A DNA stretch of 64,000 nt from Halichoerus grypus (lineage: Eukaryota; Chordata; Mammalia; Carnivora; Phocidae): contig NC_135722.1 of assembly GCF_964656455.1 (NCBI RefSeq), positions 85,865,313 through 85,929,312 on the forward strand, given 5' to 3'. Positions 10,411 through 21,305 of the stretch are shown one piece after another. How positions within the stretch are numbered: position 1 is the stretch's first letter; every line of letters begins with the position of its first letter. The notes beneath the pieces were generated by a model that ran no database searches, was not told the DNA's origin, and saw nothing but the letters and a program-made list of their open reading frames with translations. The translations under genes and the position numbers were made by a program.

Positions 10411-10864
10411 GAAGGCAGACTCTTAATAATGAAATTGCTTTCAAAGCTCAAGAAAAGGATGAAACTGAAATGTGGAATCCCAGGTCCCGAGACAAAGGGC
10501 AGGTAGATTTCTGGGCAGAGACTTTTAAAGAGTGCCTCAAAATAAGCCTAGTAAGTGGCACCTAATCTGCATCAGCAAGAGAACAAGCTCATTCATGGGG
10601 GAGGTCATTACCTGTCAAGGCAGGAGAATCACTGCATTCCTAGAAGGATACTGGATCGCATGCTTTCTATTGTTTGCCTTGTACATTTTTATTTTTCTGC
10701 TCCTAACACCAAGATCCATCCTCCATTCAGAAGACAAAAGGCAAAGTAGCTGACAGCTAATCACTTTTTCAGTGGGAAGACATTCCTCTCTTCTGAGCAA
10801 ATATGGACAGTGTGTTATTCTAGGAACTCTTTGTCTCTGTGTAGTTACTTGTGTGGTTCAGTGA
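10411..10864. other. no feature recognised
   Basis: Overlapping short open frames on both strands near 10530-10800 are mutual shadows with no recognised product. Confidence 0.3.
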
Positions 10865-10950
10865 TGTTTGTTCTTTCAATCATCCAACAAGTGTTTTATG
10901 TGTTCATTCAACAAATATTTATCTGAAGACATGTTTAATGAATACTTAGT
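10865..10950 (-). mobile_element. ancient L2/CR1-class fragment
   Basis: 'caatcatccaacaagtgttt' and 'cattcaacaaatatttatct' resemble the left landmark of the 'attcaacaaatatttattga' repeat class. Confidence 0.35.
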
Positions 10951-10964
10951 TACTATGTAGTCTA

Positions 10965-11570
10965 TACTATTCAAACCCCGCCAAATGCCTTCCATGTCCC
11001 TCAGAATAAAAGCCAAAGTCCATATCATGGTCCATGAGGTCTTCACGATCTGGACACCTTCAACCTTCCTAAAATAACCTCTATCTTCCTCTTTACCCCT
11101 TTCTTCCCTACCGCATTAGCCACCTTGCTATTCCTCTATTTCTCAAAAGCCAAATATTTTTCTATTTTGCACTAGCTTCTAGCACCAAGTCTTCCAACCC
11201 CCAATGGAGAAGACAGAAGACAGACAACTCCCACATACCTTCCCTCAGACAGCCTTCTCATGCCCCAGCAGTGCCTTCAAACCTCTGTGAACATGTCACC
11301 TTGCCCTGAGAGACCTTCCCCGGCCACCCAACAGCCAGAGTACCCAGCACTCTCCAACCTCTTTATCATGCTACGTTTTATTCCATAGTACATAGAATAA
11401 TGGTCATAATATAGGTCCATCTGCTTAAGTATTTATTATTTGGACTCTCCCATTACAATGAAAGCTCATGAGAGCAGAGAATTTGTTCATCATTGTATGC
11501 CCAGTGTCTAGCGCTGCCTAGAATATAGTAGCTGCTCAGTAAATATTTGTTCAATGAATTAATGAATATG
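10965..11570 (+). mobile_element. L2 LINE, long 3' end
   Basis: This 600-bp fragment follows the L2 3' region throughout: 'cagaataaaagccaaagtcc', 'gaggtcttcacgatctggac', 'catgtcaccttgccctgaga', 'tttattccatagtacataga', 'atgaaagctcatgagagcag', and a terminus with 'agtagctgctcagtaaatat' and 'ttgttcaatgaattaatgaa'. The L2 family was active before the placental radiation. The preserved part is the end of the reverse transcriptase frame plus 3' UTR, with no usable frame. Confidence 0.85.
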
Positions 11571-12285
11571 GGAATGAAGGCTGGGACTGGATAGGAGCTA
11601 TGGTAATATAGTGGGCTTCTGTGCTGCCCGCCACTTCCACGACTGGCTCTCTTCCTTCATTTAAAGGAAAGCATGCTGCTGTGTCTGCAGACTGACAATG
11701 AGAAGCGTCTGAGTGAGGCTCTCAGGCCTGACTACTGTCAGAGAAAAGACACAGAACTAAATGATCCATTGTTGAGTTCCGGTCCGGCAGTTCCCATCTA
11801 ACCTGCAAGCACCAGGTAATTGGATTGGTAATGGGATATGGAGACTTTCACCTTGAGGTCATTGCTTCGCTTCCAGCCCAAGGGACGGCTCAGCTGAAAG
11901 TCATTGCTCTTGGGGAGCAGTTCCAAGACCGCTGGGAAATGGCTGAATCTGAGTTCAATTCAAGGGCCCCAGTTCAAGGAGAGAGCTTGCAAGCCTCTTT
12001 TCCACCCTATCTTGCATCTGTGATCCCCTAGGAGGTCATGTGAAGCCTTGGCTTAAGGGCCTCCCAGGGCCACAGAGGAGGAGAGGAGCCCTGGTTGGGC
12101 CCAGGAGTCACAGCCCTTCCTCAGAAGTGATCCCAAACTACATCCAGATGTCGGTGTCCCAGCAGGGAGTTGGGCTGTGACTTTACCTTCACTGTTTGAT
12201 TTTCTTATATAATAACCAGTGGGTAAACCCCTGGCCTAATGGTCAGATTGTTCCACCTGGTCCTGAACAGCAGGGGTTGGGGGCA
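11571..12285. other. no feature recognised
   Basis: Single-copy-looking sequence. The short plus frame 11825-12031 has no recognisable product. Confidence 0.35.
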
Positions 12286-12289
12286 GGGG

Positions 12290-12522
12290 GGGTCATGGCT
12301 CTGAAGACTGAAAAATGTGGTTTTGAATTCTGGATTGACCTTTCCTAGTTATGTAATCCTAGGCCCATTAGTTAACTTCTCTGCATTTCCCCTTTCTCAT
12401 CTATAAACTGGAAGTAAAAACATCCACCATGTAGCAATGCTGTGAAGGTTAGAGCTGGTGTGTCTAAATCATTGAGCACAGTGTCTCATACACAGCAGGT
12501 GCTCAAGAAATTGTAGCAACTG
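12290..12522 (+). mobile_element. MIR SINE
   Basis: 'tggttttgaattctggattg', 'gttatgtaatcctaggccca', 'ctgcatttcccctttctcat', 'ctataaactggaagtaaaaa' and a terminal 'acacagcaggtgctcaagaa' follow MIR from head to tail. Confidence 0.75.
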
Positions 12523-12574
12523 ATCCACAGGGACCGTCCTCCCAGGAGCTAGAAGAGATATATTTATGGCCCTC

Positions 12575-12925
12575 CCAAAGAAGTCCATTTATTTGTCAGT
12601 CATCAAATAATTATTGAGGGCCAAATAAGCAAGGGGTACAGTGCTGGATACTACCAAAATTGCTAGTATGCTAATTGCAGGAGTAAAGCATGGGGGCTCA
12701 GAACAAAAGGTTCACTCCTTTAAGAAGCTCTTACAGAAATGAAGAAATAGTCATATATCTATAAAACCACAAGCAAAGGGGGCCTCCTCATGGGAACAAG
12801 CAATGTCACTGGAGTCAGGGACTGTAGTCCCAAATAAAGTCAGGGAATTTACTCTCACTTACTCATCTTTGTCTGGCCCTCCTTAGGGCTTTGTGTGGAG
12901 CAGGTACTCAAAATATATTTGATCA
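12575..12925. mobile_element. ancient L2/CR1-class fragments (degenerate)
   Basis: 'catcaaataattattgaggg' with 'acagtgctggatac' near 12600-12650, and 'gagcaggtactcaaaatata' near 12898-12917, resemble terminal landmarks of L2/CR1-class repeats. The sequence between is not assignable. Confidence 0.3.
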
Positions 12926-14860
12926 ATCTAAATGAGATTGAAAAGAAATTCAAGCAGAAAGGAAGTCTGTGGCCTTACCAACTTCTTTCTGTGCAACCAG
13001 ATTTAATCTCGGGGACCTGTGTTTGAAACCTCTCCCACCCTGACCACAGCAGCCTGTCCTGCAGGATTCTGCAGCCAGGCCGGGCCCCCACTCGCTGTGC
13101 TGTGTGGCCACAGAGCTCACAACAGTGGCCTGATTTCGGTTTCGGACATGTGACTCCACTGCAGGCTCCTGGGGCAGAAGGCAGGCAGAAGTGAGGGAGA
13201 AGGCTCCCTATTGCATAAGCCAGGCCATCTGGGGACAGGGCCCTGGCAAGGAGAGGTGTTTAATGGGGCTGTGAGCAACTCGAGGCACCGCAGCACGTCT
13301 CTGCCGCACTGCACCTGGAGGCTGCGAGCTTTTCAAAGACCAGCCTCCGGTGAAAACCAGCATGTGAATTTGTCCTGTCCTGAGACATCTAGAAACAGAG
13401 CCTACAGACTTCTCATTGGGCTCAGCCAGCAGGGCAGGTACTCTGCACCTGACCCCGAAGGGAAACCAGAAAGTGGGGAAAAAAAGAACACTTGCCAACA
13501 CCACCAATGTGCCCTCTCACCCCAGCCCACCAGCTAGTCTCCTGAGAGGAGAGAGCATCATTCTCCTTTGCTTTTCCCATTAGAAAACACAGTCTTCAAA
13601 GACCCTGGCCTGCCACTGTTGACTCATACTTCTGTGCCTTTTTCAACACAGAAGAACAATAACTCTGTCCCTCCTTGTCCCCAACAGAGCATGAAGAAGA
13701 TAACACTAGGTGACAGCTGTGGAGGCCCCCTGGAAGGAAAAGTACCCCTTGTGTCCCATGCTGCTCTCACTCCAGCCCCTCTGGGGTCTGCTGGAGGAAG
13801 GGCCTGCACTCCAGTCCAGACTCACAGCAGAGTACAGACCCGTCCACCAGCACTGTTGGCAGAAACTCCAGTGCCACCAGACACAGCCATGTAAGAAAAG
13901 GTTGTCTTTGTCGGGCCTTTGTCCCAAGGCCCATGACTCCCCATTACCTAGGCTTCCAGGGCTTCTTTCAGTAACTGCTGGGGCACCCCATCCAGGACAT
14001 ACTGTCAGCTGAGTGACTCCTGGATGGGAGATACTAGTTGGGAGTGAAATTTCTTCCTGCCAACCTTGAATAATCAGTTCCTAGGGAAGTTGCTAGGCTC
14101 CAAGTCAACAGTGGTAACTATGCTGATCTCCCCCCTCCCTGCTTTCCTTTGTGCATCTGTGGTTTGCGCTCCCTTCCCACTAGCCACAGATGTGCTATCG
14201 CCTCTAGGTGCTTTCAAACCATGGATTTCACAGAGGGCAAGAGTGAGCACGAGGAAGGAGAGCCAGGAGGGGTGGAGGTGAGAGAGCGGAAGGAGGACAA
14301 CTGCTTTCTAATGAGGCATTTGGGTAACAGTGAGGAGACAGTTTAATGCTGTTGTTTTTGTGCATATTAAACCACTAATCCACGTCCTATTTTGGCAACA
14401 CAGGCTACCTCACATCTGTATGCCTTACCTACAATCTGTAAAGCTAATTTGTTAAACAGCTTTCTTCTCCCATGGGAATGAGGTCATTGGTCACAGAAGA
14501 TTGATTAAGCTCTTGGAGAATCAACATTAATGAAAATCAACACTGCCTAATGAGTGTTTTTATGGCAGCCTCACAAAAAAAGAATTTTAAAAGGAGAAAC
14601 AAATAAACAAAAACAGCAAGAAAGGCCAGAAGCCTTCTCTCCTGATGTTTCCCAATCCTTGTTATGAACGTGGTATCAGGACAGTGGTAGAAATCCCCTT
14701 GGCTATGCCAGCCTTCCTCCCCTCCCCTCAACTCTGATTCATTGCACCAGGTCTGGGAAGTTTGCGAGTGTGTGTAGGCACACACTAGTTCCAATAATGT
14801 ATGTGTGCATATTAGTTCCGAAGGCATTTCCCTTTGCTCAGGCCAACTGCTGTGTAGAGA
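12926..14860. other. long non-repetitive stretch, partly GC-rich
   Basis: About 1.9 kb without recognised repeats. The part 13000-13970 is richer in G+C than its surroundings and has overlapping frames on both strands (for example 13208-13507 minus and 13568-13894 plus), but none shows a domain or a matched splice pair. The part 14355-14545 is AT-richer with homeodomain-like cores ('gattgattaagc', 'aacattaatgaaaatc'). Confidence 0.35.
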
Positions 14861-14869
14861 CAGAAGTAG

Positions 14870-15095
14870 ACTTTAGGTCAGAAAACATGTTCGTTGAATA
14901 CCAGAAGCACCATTTACTGTATGACTTTGGGCAGGACATTTAACCTCTCTGACCCTGTTTGCACATCTCTGAAATGGGGATATTAGCTTCCCCTATATCT
15001 CCTCCAGTAAAGTTATTGCATTGAAAATCATATAAGCTAGTGTGTGTGTAGAAATTTTTTAAACCATAAAGCCCCATGTAAATAGTATTCTTATT
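14870..15095 (+). mobile_element. MIR SINE (degenerate)
   Basis: 'gaataccagaagcaccattt', 'actgtatgactttgggcagg', 'aacctctctgaccctgtttg' and 'cacatctctgaaatggggat' are clear MIR landmarks. The 3' third is poorly preserved. Confidence 0.7.
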
Positions 15096-15104
15096 GTTTT
15101 AAGG

Positions 15105-15365
15105 CACTGTTGGGTAGTGGGTAATAGGACAAAGATTGGAGCCATACAAACTGGGTTTGAATCCAGGCTCAGAGGCTGGCTCAGTAGCTCACCAGCTGCA
15201 TGACCTCAGGCAAGCTACTCAACCTTCCTAAAGCCACACTTTTTTCATCCATAAAACAGAATAATTATAGCTTTGTACTTTTAGAGTTTGGGGGAATATT
15301 AAATGGAATATGAATATAATGTGCTTAGGAGAGTACCTGGCACATGATAAACAGTTAAGAGGTAT
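15105..15365 (+). mobile_element. MIR SINE, full-length
   Basis: 'attggagccatacaaactgg', 'gtttgaatccaggctcagag', 'ctgcatgacctcaggcaagc', 'catccataaaacagaataat' and 'gagagtacctggcacatgat' run the full MIR order. It lies directly after another MIR in the same orientation. Confidence 0.8.
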
Positions 15366-15769
15366 GAGTCAGTAGGATTAGAGTTCTTATTCTCTTTCAT
15401 TCCTCAATGAGCAAAGAGAGCCTACCCACAGACCAAATGGACAAGATCCATGAATCCACACAGAAGCCAAATGGAAACAGACAACTAGGCAATCCCAGTT
15501 CCCTTTGGGGCCCTGGGCTTGAGAGCAGAGGGAAAGGGTGTCAGGGGATTGATGCAGGTGGGGAGGGAGGATGGGAAAAAATTGGGGCTATGCAATTGTG
15601 AAAGAGAAACACCTGAGAAGTCTCCAAATAACTGTACTTTGGGAGGATGTTAGTTTAAGGGATATAACAACTAACTGTTGTCCACTGAAGTGCCTAGGAG
15701 AAAATAATGGGCTTGCATTGAAAAGGGAGTGGTTTATGTGAAGACTTGAAGACCCAAGAGGGAAAAATA
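15366..15769. other. no feature recognised
   Basis: Ordinary sequence leading into the purine-rich microsatellite. Confidence 0.35.
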
Positions 15770-15853
15770 GGAGGGAAGGAAGGGAGGGAGGGAGGGAGGG
15801 AGGAAAAAGGGAAGGAAGGAAGGAAGGAAGGAAGGAAGGAAGGAAGGAAGGAA

Positions 15854-15922
<69 letters not shown>

Positions 15923-15948
15923 GAAGGAAGGAAGGAAGAGAAAGGAAG

Positions 15949-15999
<51 letters not shown>

Positions 16000-16092
16000 G
16001 AAAGAAAAAAGAAAGAAAGAAAGAAAAAAGAAAGAAAGAAAGAAAGAAGGAAGGAAGGAAGGAAAGAAGGGAAGAAAGAGAGAGAGAAAGAA
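15770..16092 (+). repeat. (GGGA)n/(GGAA)n/(GAAA)n purine microsatellite
   Basis: About 320 bp of almost pure purine on the plus strand: GGGA units at the left, then GGAA, a long GAAA run, a GGAA patch near 15921-15937, more GAAA and a mixed end. The long open frames across it, Lys/Glu/Arg on one strand and Phe/Leu/Ser on the other, are artefacts of the repeat. Length is likely polymorphic. Confidence 0.97.
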
Positions 16093-16965
16093 CATCCAGA
16101 AGGAACTTTCTCCCCTTGAGGATGCTTTTTGTTAAATAAATATATAAAGAAAATAAATCAGTAAAAAATCTGTTCTCTCCTATTTTTTCCATTTTGTTTT
16201 TCCAGTTCTTCATGTCTCTAATTTTACCTAAATGATAATTTTATGAGCAAATCAAGTTATACATAATACATTTTATGTTTCTTCTTAGCAAAATGATTTT
16301 AGATATGTAAATTGTACTACAAAAATAAATATTGCATGTTATTCTAATTTTTCACCAAATTTACATTCCACTCTCACCCCCCTCCCCAAATTCTCCAACC
16401 CTCTATCTCTAATGGTTTTAACATTTCCAAGACCTCAACATTTATAAATTTAGCTAGTTCCAAGGAAGAAGTAATTTCACATGAGGTTAGGTGGTATGGT
16501 CTGTTAATTGGCGAGGTTCTAAAATCTTTTTGGCAAATATCATTATTTTATCTCTGGGCCAGTGATTGAAAAGGTGGATATAATTGTATAGAATAGAGTA
16601 GGATGGAGTCTCATGGGCCTCCTACATTTCTGTGACAAGATTTTTGACACCTTCCCGTTATACATAACATCTTCCTCAGGCTCAAATGTATTTGAAATAC
16701 CACAAACCCCCGTCTCCTTTCTCTGAGGAGTATGTCCAGCAAAATGGGTATGTGAGTACTCCCCAGGCCTCAGAGGCAGAGTAGTATAGCAGCTGCCCCT
16801 GTCTTAGCTCCATTTCTAGAAGCTTTCTAAGTTCACGATGGCTTCGAATCCCATAGGGAAATGCAGTGAGGGTAGATAGCCAAAACCTTTGGTCACTGAA
16901 CCCACAGATTGAGCTCTAATTCATCTTCTGGATGCTCTGGACAAACTGCTAGTTGTATTATATAA
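16093..16965. other. AT-rich stretch, no feature recognised
   Basis: AT-rich sequence with no assignable repeat or frame. A short C-rich patch ('tcacccccctccccaa') lies near 16374-16389. Confidence 0.35.
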
Positions 16966-16969
16966 AGCT

Positions 16970-17178
16970 GTGTCATACAGTATGGTAGCCACCAGTCCTG
17001 TATGGCTATTTAAATGAATAAACCTAAATTAATAAAAAATCTCAGTTTCTTGGTTGCACTGGCCACATTTCGAGTACTACTTAGCCACATGCAGCTAGTA
17101 GCTTCTATGTCAGACAGCACAAATATAAAACATTTCCATCATTGCAGAAAATTCTATTGGGTAACACTGATGTGGAGA
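16970..17178 (-). mobile_element. nonautonomous hAT-Charlie-type DNA transposon fragment
   Basis: 'acagtatggtagccaccagt', 'atggctatttaaatgaataa', 'tagccacatgcagctagtag' and the terminal 'catttccatcattgcagaaa' with 'ttctattgggtaacactg' match the old MER repeat with ends like 'cagtgctgtccaatagaac'. Hairpin-like complementarity between 'ggtagccac' and the 'gtagctt' region is typical. It encodes no transposase. The exact subfamily is not certain. Confidence 0.7.
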
Positions 17179-17204
17179 AAAATTGAGAAGAGTGAGTGAG
17201 CAAA

Positions 17205-17405
17205 CTAGGCATTGTTAAGTGCCTTCCATGTACAGGATCTCTGTGCTACAGTGGTTCTTTATCTGATAATCTATGCAATAAATGATAATCATCCTCACTT
17301 TCCAGATGAGGAACTGGGGGCTCAAGAAGGTTAACATCCCAGAGTTAGTGGCAGAGCTGGTGAATCCGGGACTGTCTACTCTTGAAACTCTGCTGTATGA
17401 TAGGA
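17205..17405 (-). mobile_element. MIR SINE
   Basis: 'aatcatcctcactttccaga', 'tgaggaactgggggctcaag', 'aaggttaacatcccagagtt' and 'agtggcagagctggtgaatc' are the MIR core in reverse orientation. Confidence 0.75.
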
Positions 17406-18430
17406 TCAAAGTAAGACGAACGCGTACAGCAGGTGCATGTGGGTGCAACAATGGCAGATAATGAACGACGAGGCCAGAAATTCAAATAACTACCTTTAAC
17501 AAAAGAAGCAGACTCCCTCTCCCTCACCAGGAACCTCCACGAGGAGAAGCAGAAGCCTAAAGCAGATATATCCATAGATAGGTCAGTCTTATTTCATACA
17601 GGAGGGAGCCCTGAGCAGCCATCAAGACTACGCTGTCGAGTAGTGAGGGGAAAGTGCGATATGGGGATCATATAATATTGCTGGCTGAAAATTCATCCTG
17701 AGGGGTCTTCCAGGTACTCCATGGGCTCAACTCTGTTACTGAGGCCAGAGAGAACCTCTTCATGTTAGGAAAATGAGAGTAGATCCATCTAACATAGCCC
17801 AGGCTGCTGCTAGAGATTCAGGTGTAAGTCTCATTCCCTGTGAGGTGTTACTAGGAAAACAGATACTAGACAAGGTAAAAATAACCTGCGAACAGAGAGC
17901 TTCAGTAGCCAGAGCACCTGGAATAGCCCCTTGTGTCCTTTGAGTAGTAAAGGATTCTTGGTGCCACTCTTTCAAGAAGCTGTGGTGTGTGCCCATCTGA
18001 GAGTCCCATGAATAACATCAACATCTGTCTGACGCTGCTGAGTAGCATTAGCTTATAGGAGCAGGTCCCTGCAGTGGAGAGGTGCACTCATAATGTCCAT
18101 CACACACTCATAGTGTTCCATGGTGGAGGGCCAAGTCTGCTTGGTTTAGGGAGGAAGGCCATGAGCCAAGCAAAGGAGGCACAATAGATGGCATGTTGGG
18201 GGTTGGGGTCTGGAGGGGGAAGATCCTGCTGGATGAGATCACATCTGTGGTATGCTTTACAAGGAGTACAACGTATGGTTAGGGTCAGAGTTTAGTATGG
18301 TTGATGGTCTATCTCCTCTACTACACCTCAAATCCCCTAGGAGAAGGAGCCTTGAGTTAATTACCCTTCCCAGCTTCACCCCCTTTCTGGTAATGTGGAA
18401 GACACTTGGTAAATGCCCTGCTTCTTAACA
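17406..18430. other. unassigned sequence; possible decayed pseudogene or repeat on the minus strand
   Basis: No named repeat fits. On the minus strand, two overlapping short frames (18087 down to 17902 and 17996 down to 17760) give peptide-like text without obvious low complexity, broken by stops and frame changes. It could be an old retrocopy, an old repeat interior or chance. I cannot assign a parent gene. Confidence 0.2.
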
Positions 18431-18434
18431 ATCA

Positions 18435-18730
18435 CCCAAACTAGGTTTCCTCAAAGTGCACTTCTTGGGAAACTAGTTCTGAAAGATGCTAATGGGTATT
18501 TCAGGGAAAAAAAAAGGAAATAAAGAAAAAAGAAACTTTCCATGGTCAACTTAGTTTGGAAAGTATTGAATTAAACAAGGTTCAACAGGGCAATTTACTA
18601 TAGGATTTCTCTGAGCCTTTTAAATGATAATGAGGGGAATATAGAAAGCACTTCCTAAGCTTAACTGACCATGGAATTCTTTTTCCACAGAGCATCTTGT
18701 GGGACTATTGTTCTGTGGAAACACTGACCA
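18435..18730 (-). mobile_element. old DNA-transposon-like repeat (tentative)
   Basis: 'aaactaggtttcctcaaagt', 'agatgctaatgggtatttca', 'cttaactgaccatggaattc' and 'tgttctgtggaaacactgac' resemble an old mammalian MER-type repeat in which diverged inverted ends ('tttcctcaaagtg' and 'ttctgtggaa...') face each other. Family not named. Confidence 0.35.
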
Positions 18731-18771
18731 CGGCCTTTAACTTCAGCTCACTATTCCAGTCTTTATATAAA
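18691..18771 (+). other. exon-like segment (splice acceptor and donor, open frame)
   Basis: The upstream sequence 'ttctttttccacag' is a good acceptor and 'aaagtaagtg' at the right edge is a strong donor. The 81 bp between them are open in exactly one frame (27 codons, starting Ser-Ile-Leu-Trp), with the other two frames stopped. The length is a multiple of three. Most of its left part overlaps an old repeat, so an exonised or purely cryptic exon is likelier than a conserved one. No protein family is recognised. Confidence 0.2.
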
Positions 18772-19004
18772 GTAAGTGTGCCACTTTGTGGACGATTAGC
18801 TAATCAATGAATTGCACAACCATATAAAACATCGTTGGAGGCCCACCATCCCTGGATTCATTTTTCCATCTAGGCAACTGAAGGGTGCTTCACCTGTATT
18901 AATGTTGGTCCCAAGAGTATAGATTTCTTCTTCTCTGTTTCCATTCCAATAATAAATTGATGACAACCTGGCAATCAAATTCATCACCACATCACCGTTG
19001 ACTT
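18772..19004. other. no feature recognised
   Basis: Short ordinary stretch. Confidence 0.3.
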
Positions 19005-19065
19005 TATCTATTAATTAATCTATTAATATTATCTATTAATTTGCAATTTGTAATTTAGCTATTAA
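19005..19065. repeat. AT-rich (TATTAAT)-type tandem tract
   Basis: Imperfect repetition of 'ctattaat' and 'atctattaatatt' units. Confidence 0.6.
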
Positions 19066-19190
19066 TATTTTTGAGCATCTCCTATGTGCAAATTATTGTT
19101 ATACAACCTGGGAAAATACAAATTAGTAAAGGATGTAAAGATTATTCCAGCTATCCAAGAATCTGCAACCTAATTGGGGAGATAAGAAAT
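19062..19190 (-). mobile_element. ancient L2/CR1-class fragment
   Basis: 'tgagcatctcctatgtgcaa' with 'aatctgcaacctaattgggg' and 'agataag' follows the 'gagcacctactatgtgccag...agtctagtggggagaca' class. Confidence 0.45.
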
Positions 19191-20032
19191 ATATATTTTC
19201 CTCCCAGGGTATCATCTGTTCCCTGCTGCTGCTCACACCCCCACCTTCAGATGCTTTCTCTCTGGTCCCTTTACTCAATTATATTTCTCCAAATGCCTTC
19301 ATTCTCACAATCTCAACTGGAGATAGCTCTGTGTTTTTGGGCCTGTGTACAGTATGTATTATTCATATGCTCGCTTGTTTCTGAACAACTTATGAAAACC
19401 AACTAGAGATTAATTCATAAAAAATAAGCTTTTTTCCCCCTCTCCCTTTACAGGACCAAATCTGTTTCTCTGCCACAATTGTATTGGCTGATTGGGTTTC
19501 TGCTCTCCCTCTGCCCCCATTCTGTAGGAAAATCATGTCTCTTTAGTATTGCTGCCACATATCCTTTCATGTGCCTGAAATATATACCATTGTGTTCTGA
19601 CTTTTTGTTTTGTGCAGAATCACTTTCATGCTCTATCTTCTGCAAGGTCCCTCTGTCTTGGCAGCCAAAGACACTTCTGTTTGCAGCCTGGAGATTTCCA
19701 TTGTACTTTGCACATCGCAAGATTTTTGTTCTGTGAGGTGGCCTTTTGTAGTTGAGGTTGCTAATGTTCTAACTGAAAACAGATACAACCATACTTCATC
19801 AGTCTCATTCTGCTCCAAGGCACGGTTGTCAAGCCCACTGAGGGAACCAAAATGCTCCCTCTTCACAAGGCAGAAGGTGGACTAAAATCAGCAGGAAAAA
19901 GGATCCACATGTTACTCATCAAAAGGTGAAAGAAGCAGAGGTGTTTGATCATTGGGAATTTTAATCGTCTGAATTTCAGACACCTTAATTTTTTTTTCTA
20001 CATGGGAATATGCCTGCTATTATTCTTCCTGA
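19191..20032. other. no feature recognised
   Basis: A strong pyrimidine-rich acceptor-like sequence ('ttttttccccctctcccttt' then 'acag' to 19453) is present, but I found no matching donor or conserved frame downstream. Frames at 19479-19885 on both strands are unrecognised. Confidence 0.3.
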
Positions 20033-20253
20033 AAAAACATGCCTCTTTGGGACACCTGGGTAGCATAGTCAGATAAGCATCTGCCTTCAGCTCAGGTCAT
20101 GATCCCAGGGTCCTGGGATGGAGTCCCATATCAGGCTCCTTGCTCAGCAGGGAACCTGCTTCTCCCTCTCCTTCTGCCTGCTGTTCCCCCTGCTTGTGCT
20201 CTCTCTCTCTGACAAATAAATAAATAAAATCTTAAAAAACAAAAACATGCCTC
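20033..20253 (+). mobile_element. Carnivore tRNA-derived SINE with target-site duplication
   Basis: The body 20046-20240 has head 'gggacacctgggtagcatag', the internal 'tcatgatcccagggtcctgg' block and tail 'caaataaataaataaaatct'. Duplications 'aaaaacatgcctc' lie at 20033-20045 and 20241-20253. The head is more diverged than in the other copies. Confidence 0.93.
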
Positions 20254-20424
20254 CTCTTCCATCCTGCTCTGGGAGTACCATCATAGAGTTGCTCCCTCTC
20301 TGATTCCCAGTAGGGTTTGTGGATAGATTTAGAGACAGTGAGGTTCCTTCCCTGCCCAGCTCCCTAAATTTCACTCTCAATTATGACACAAACAACTTCA
20401 ACTTCACTATGGTAATAAACCAGA

Positions 20425-20520
20425 TTTGTCCCATTCTCCAGCACCTAATGTCCAACATATGATTGGGGTTTGGGACTCAAAAAAAAAAAAAAAAAAAACC
20501 TGTTGAATGAATAAATCCAT
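20425..20520 (+). mobile_element. L2 3' terminus interrupted by a 20-nt poly(A)
   Basis: 'cattctccagcacctaatgt' on the left and 'ctgttgaatgaataaatcc' on the right of the A-run (20479-20498) together resemble the L2 tail '...cagcacctagcacagtgcc...tgttgaatgaatgaa'. The A-run therefore looks like an expansion within the L2 tail. Confidence 0.45.
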
Positions 20521-20836
20521 TTATCTCCTGAAACCTAGAAGCCCAGGCTTTGCCTGCTGCCTCCCATCCCATCTCCCAGGTACCATTCCTCTGCTGCCTC
20601 TTGTTGGCACAATTCTCCAGGCAGCTGGAGGGACAGTGAATATGGCATAGAATTGTGGTCTCTGAGGTGGAGGGGAAGGCATGAAAAGGCATTGACCTAA
20701 GGGAACAGAGTGCTACACCTCCTCCCCCATGCAATGCATCAATTCAATCACGGAAAGGCACTCTTAGAAACTTCGACACAAAAATCATCTAAGTCAATTT
20801 GCTCTTGCATATGGTCTCAAACTGCTTCTCTCTTGG
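20521..20836. other. no feature recognised
   Basis: Ordinary sequence without repeat or frame signal. Confidence 0.3.
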
Positions 20837-20837
20837 A

Positions 20838-20857
20838 GTGTGTGTGTGTGTGTGTGT
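20838..20857. repeat. (TG)n microsatellite
   Basis: Ten consecutive GT dinucleotides. Confidence 0.95.
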
Positions 20858-21002
20858 ACCCTTTCATGAATGCTTTGTCATTTTCTTCATCCCTCCTTAC
20901 ATGTTTTATTTTATTATCCTATATCCCCCACTAATATGCTCTAAAACACACTTTTATATCCCTATCAATGTGTATTGGAAACAATATTTCCTTCCTTAAA
21001 TG

Positions 21003-21055
21003 TTTCTCTCTCTTTCTTTCTTTCTTCTTTCTTTCTTTCTTCCTTCCTTTCTTTT
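21003..21055. repeat. (TTTC)n/(TTCC)n microsatellite
   Basis: Imperfect TTTC units with a short TTCC patch. Confidence 0.95.
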
Positions 21056-21305
21056 TGTGTTTGTTACACTTGACTCTACCCATCCTTCTTTGACTAATTG
21101 CAATTTATTAGTTGTTATGGCAAACCCCTTTGCTCTCAGTATCTTTCTTTCTCTCTCTCCCATTACGTAGTTGCAAATGAAGATGTTAGCAAAAAAAGAC
21201 AACTTTTATTCTCCCTGAGTCTCCTCTCTAGGCCTTTCCTCATCTTCCTTATTATCTCTGTGGGATGCTCCCTGCCCTCCCCCACCCTACACACAGGTAA
21301 CAAAG

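Noticed and set aside
15694..16213. Long Phe/Leu/Ser-rich and Lys/Glu-rich open frames on both strands
   Set aside because: They are translations of a purine/pyrimidine microsatellite. All frames stay open because the units lack stop codons.
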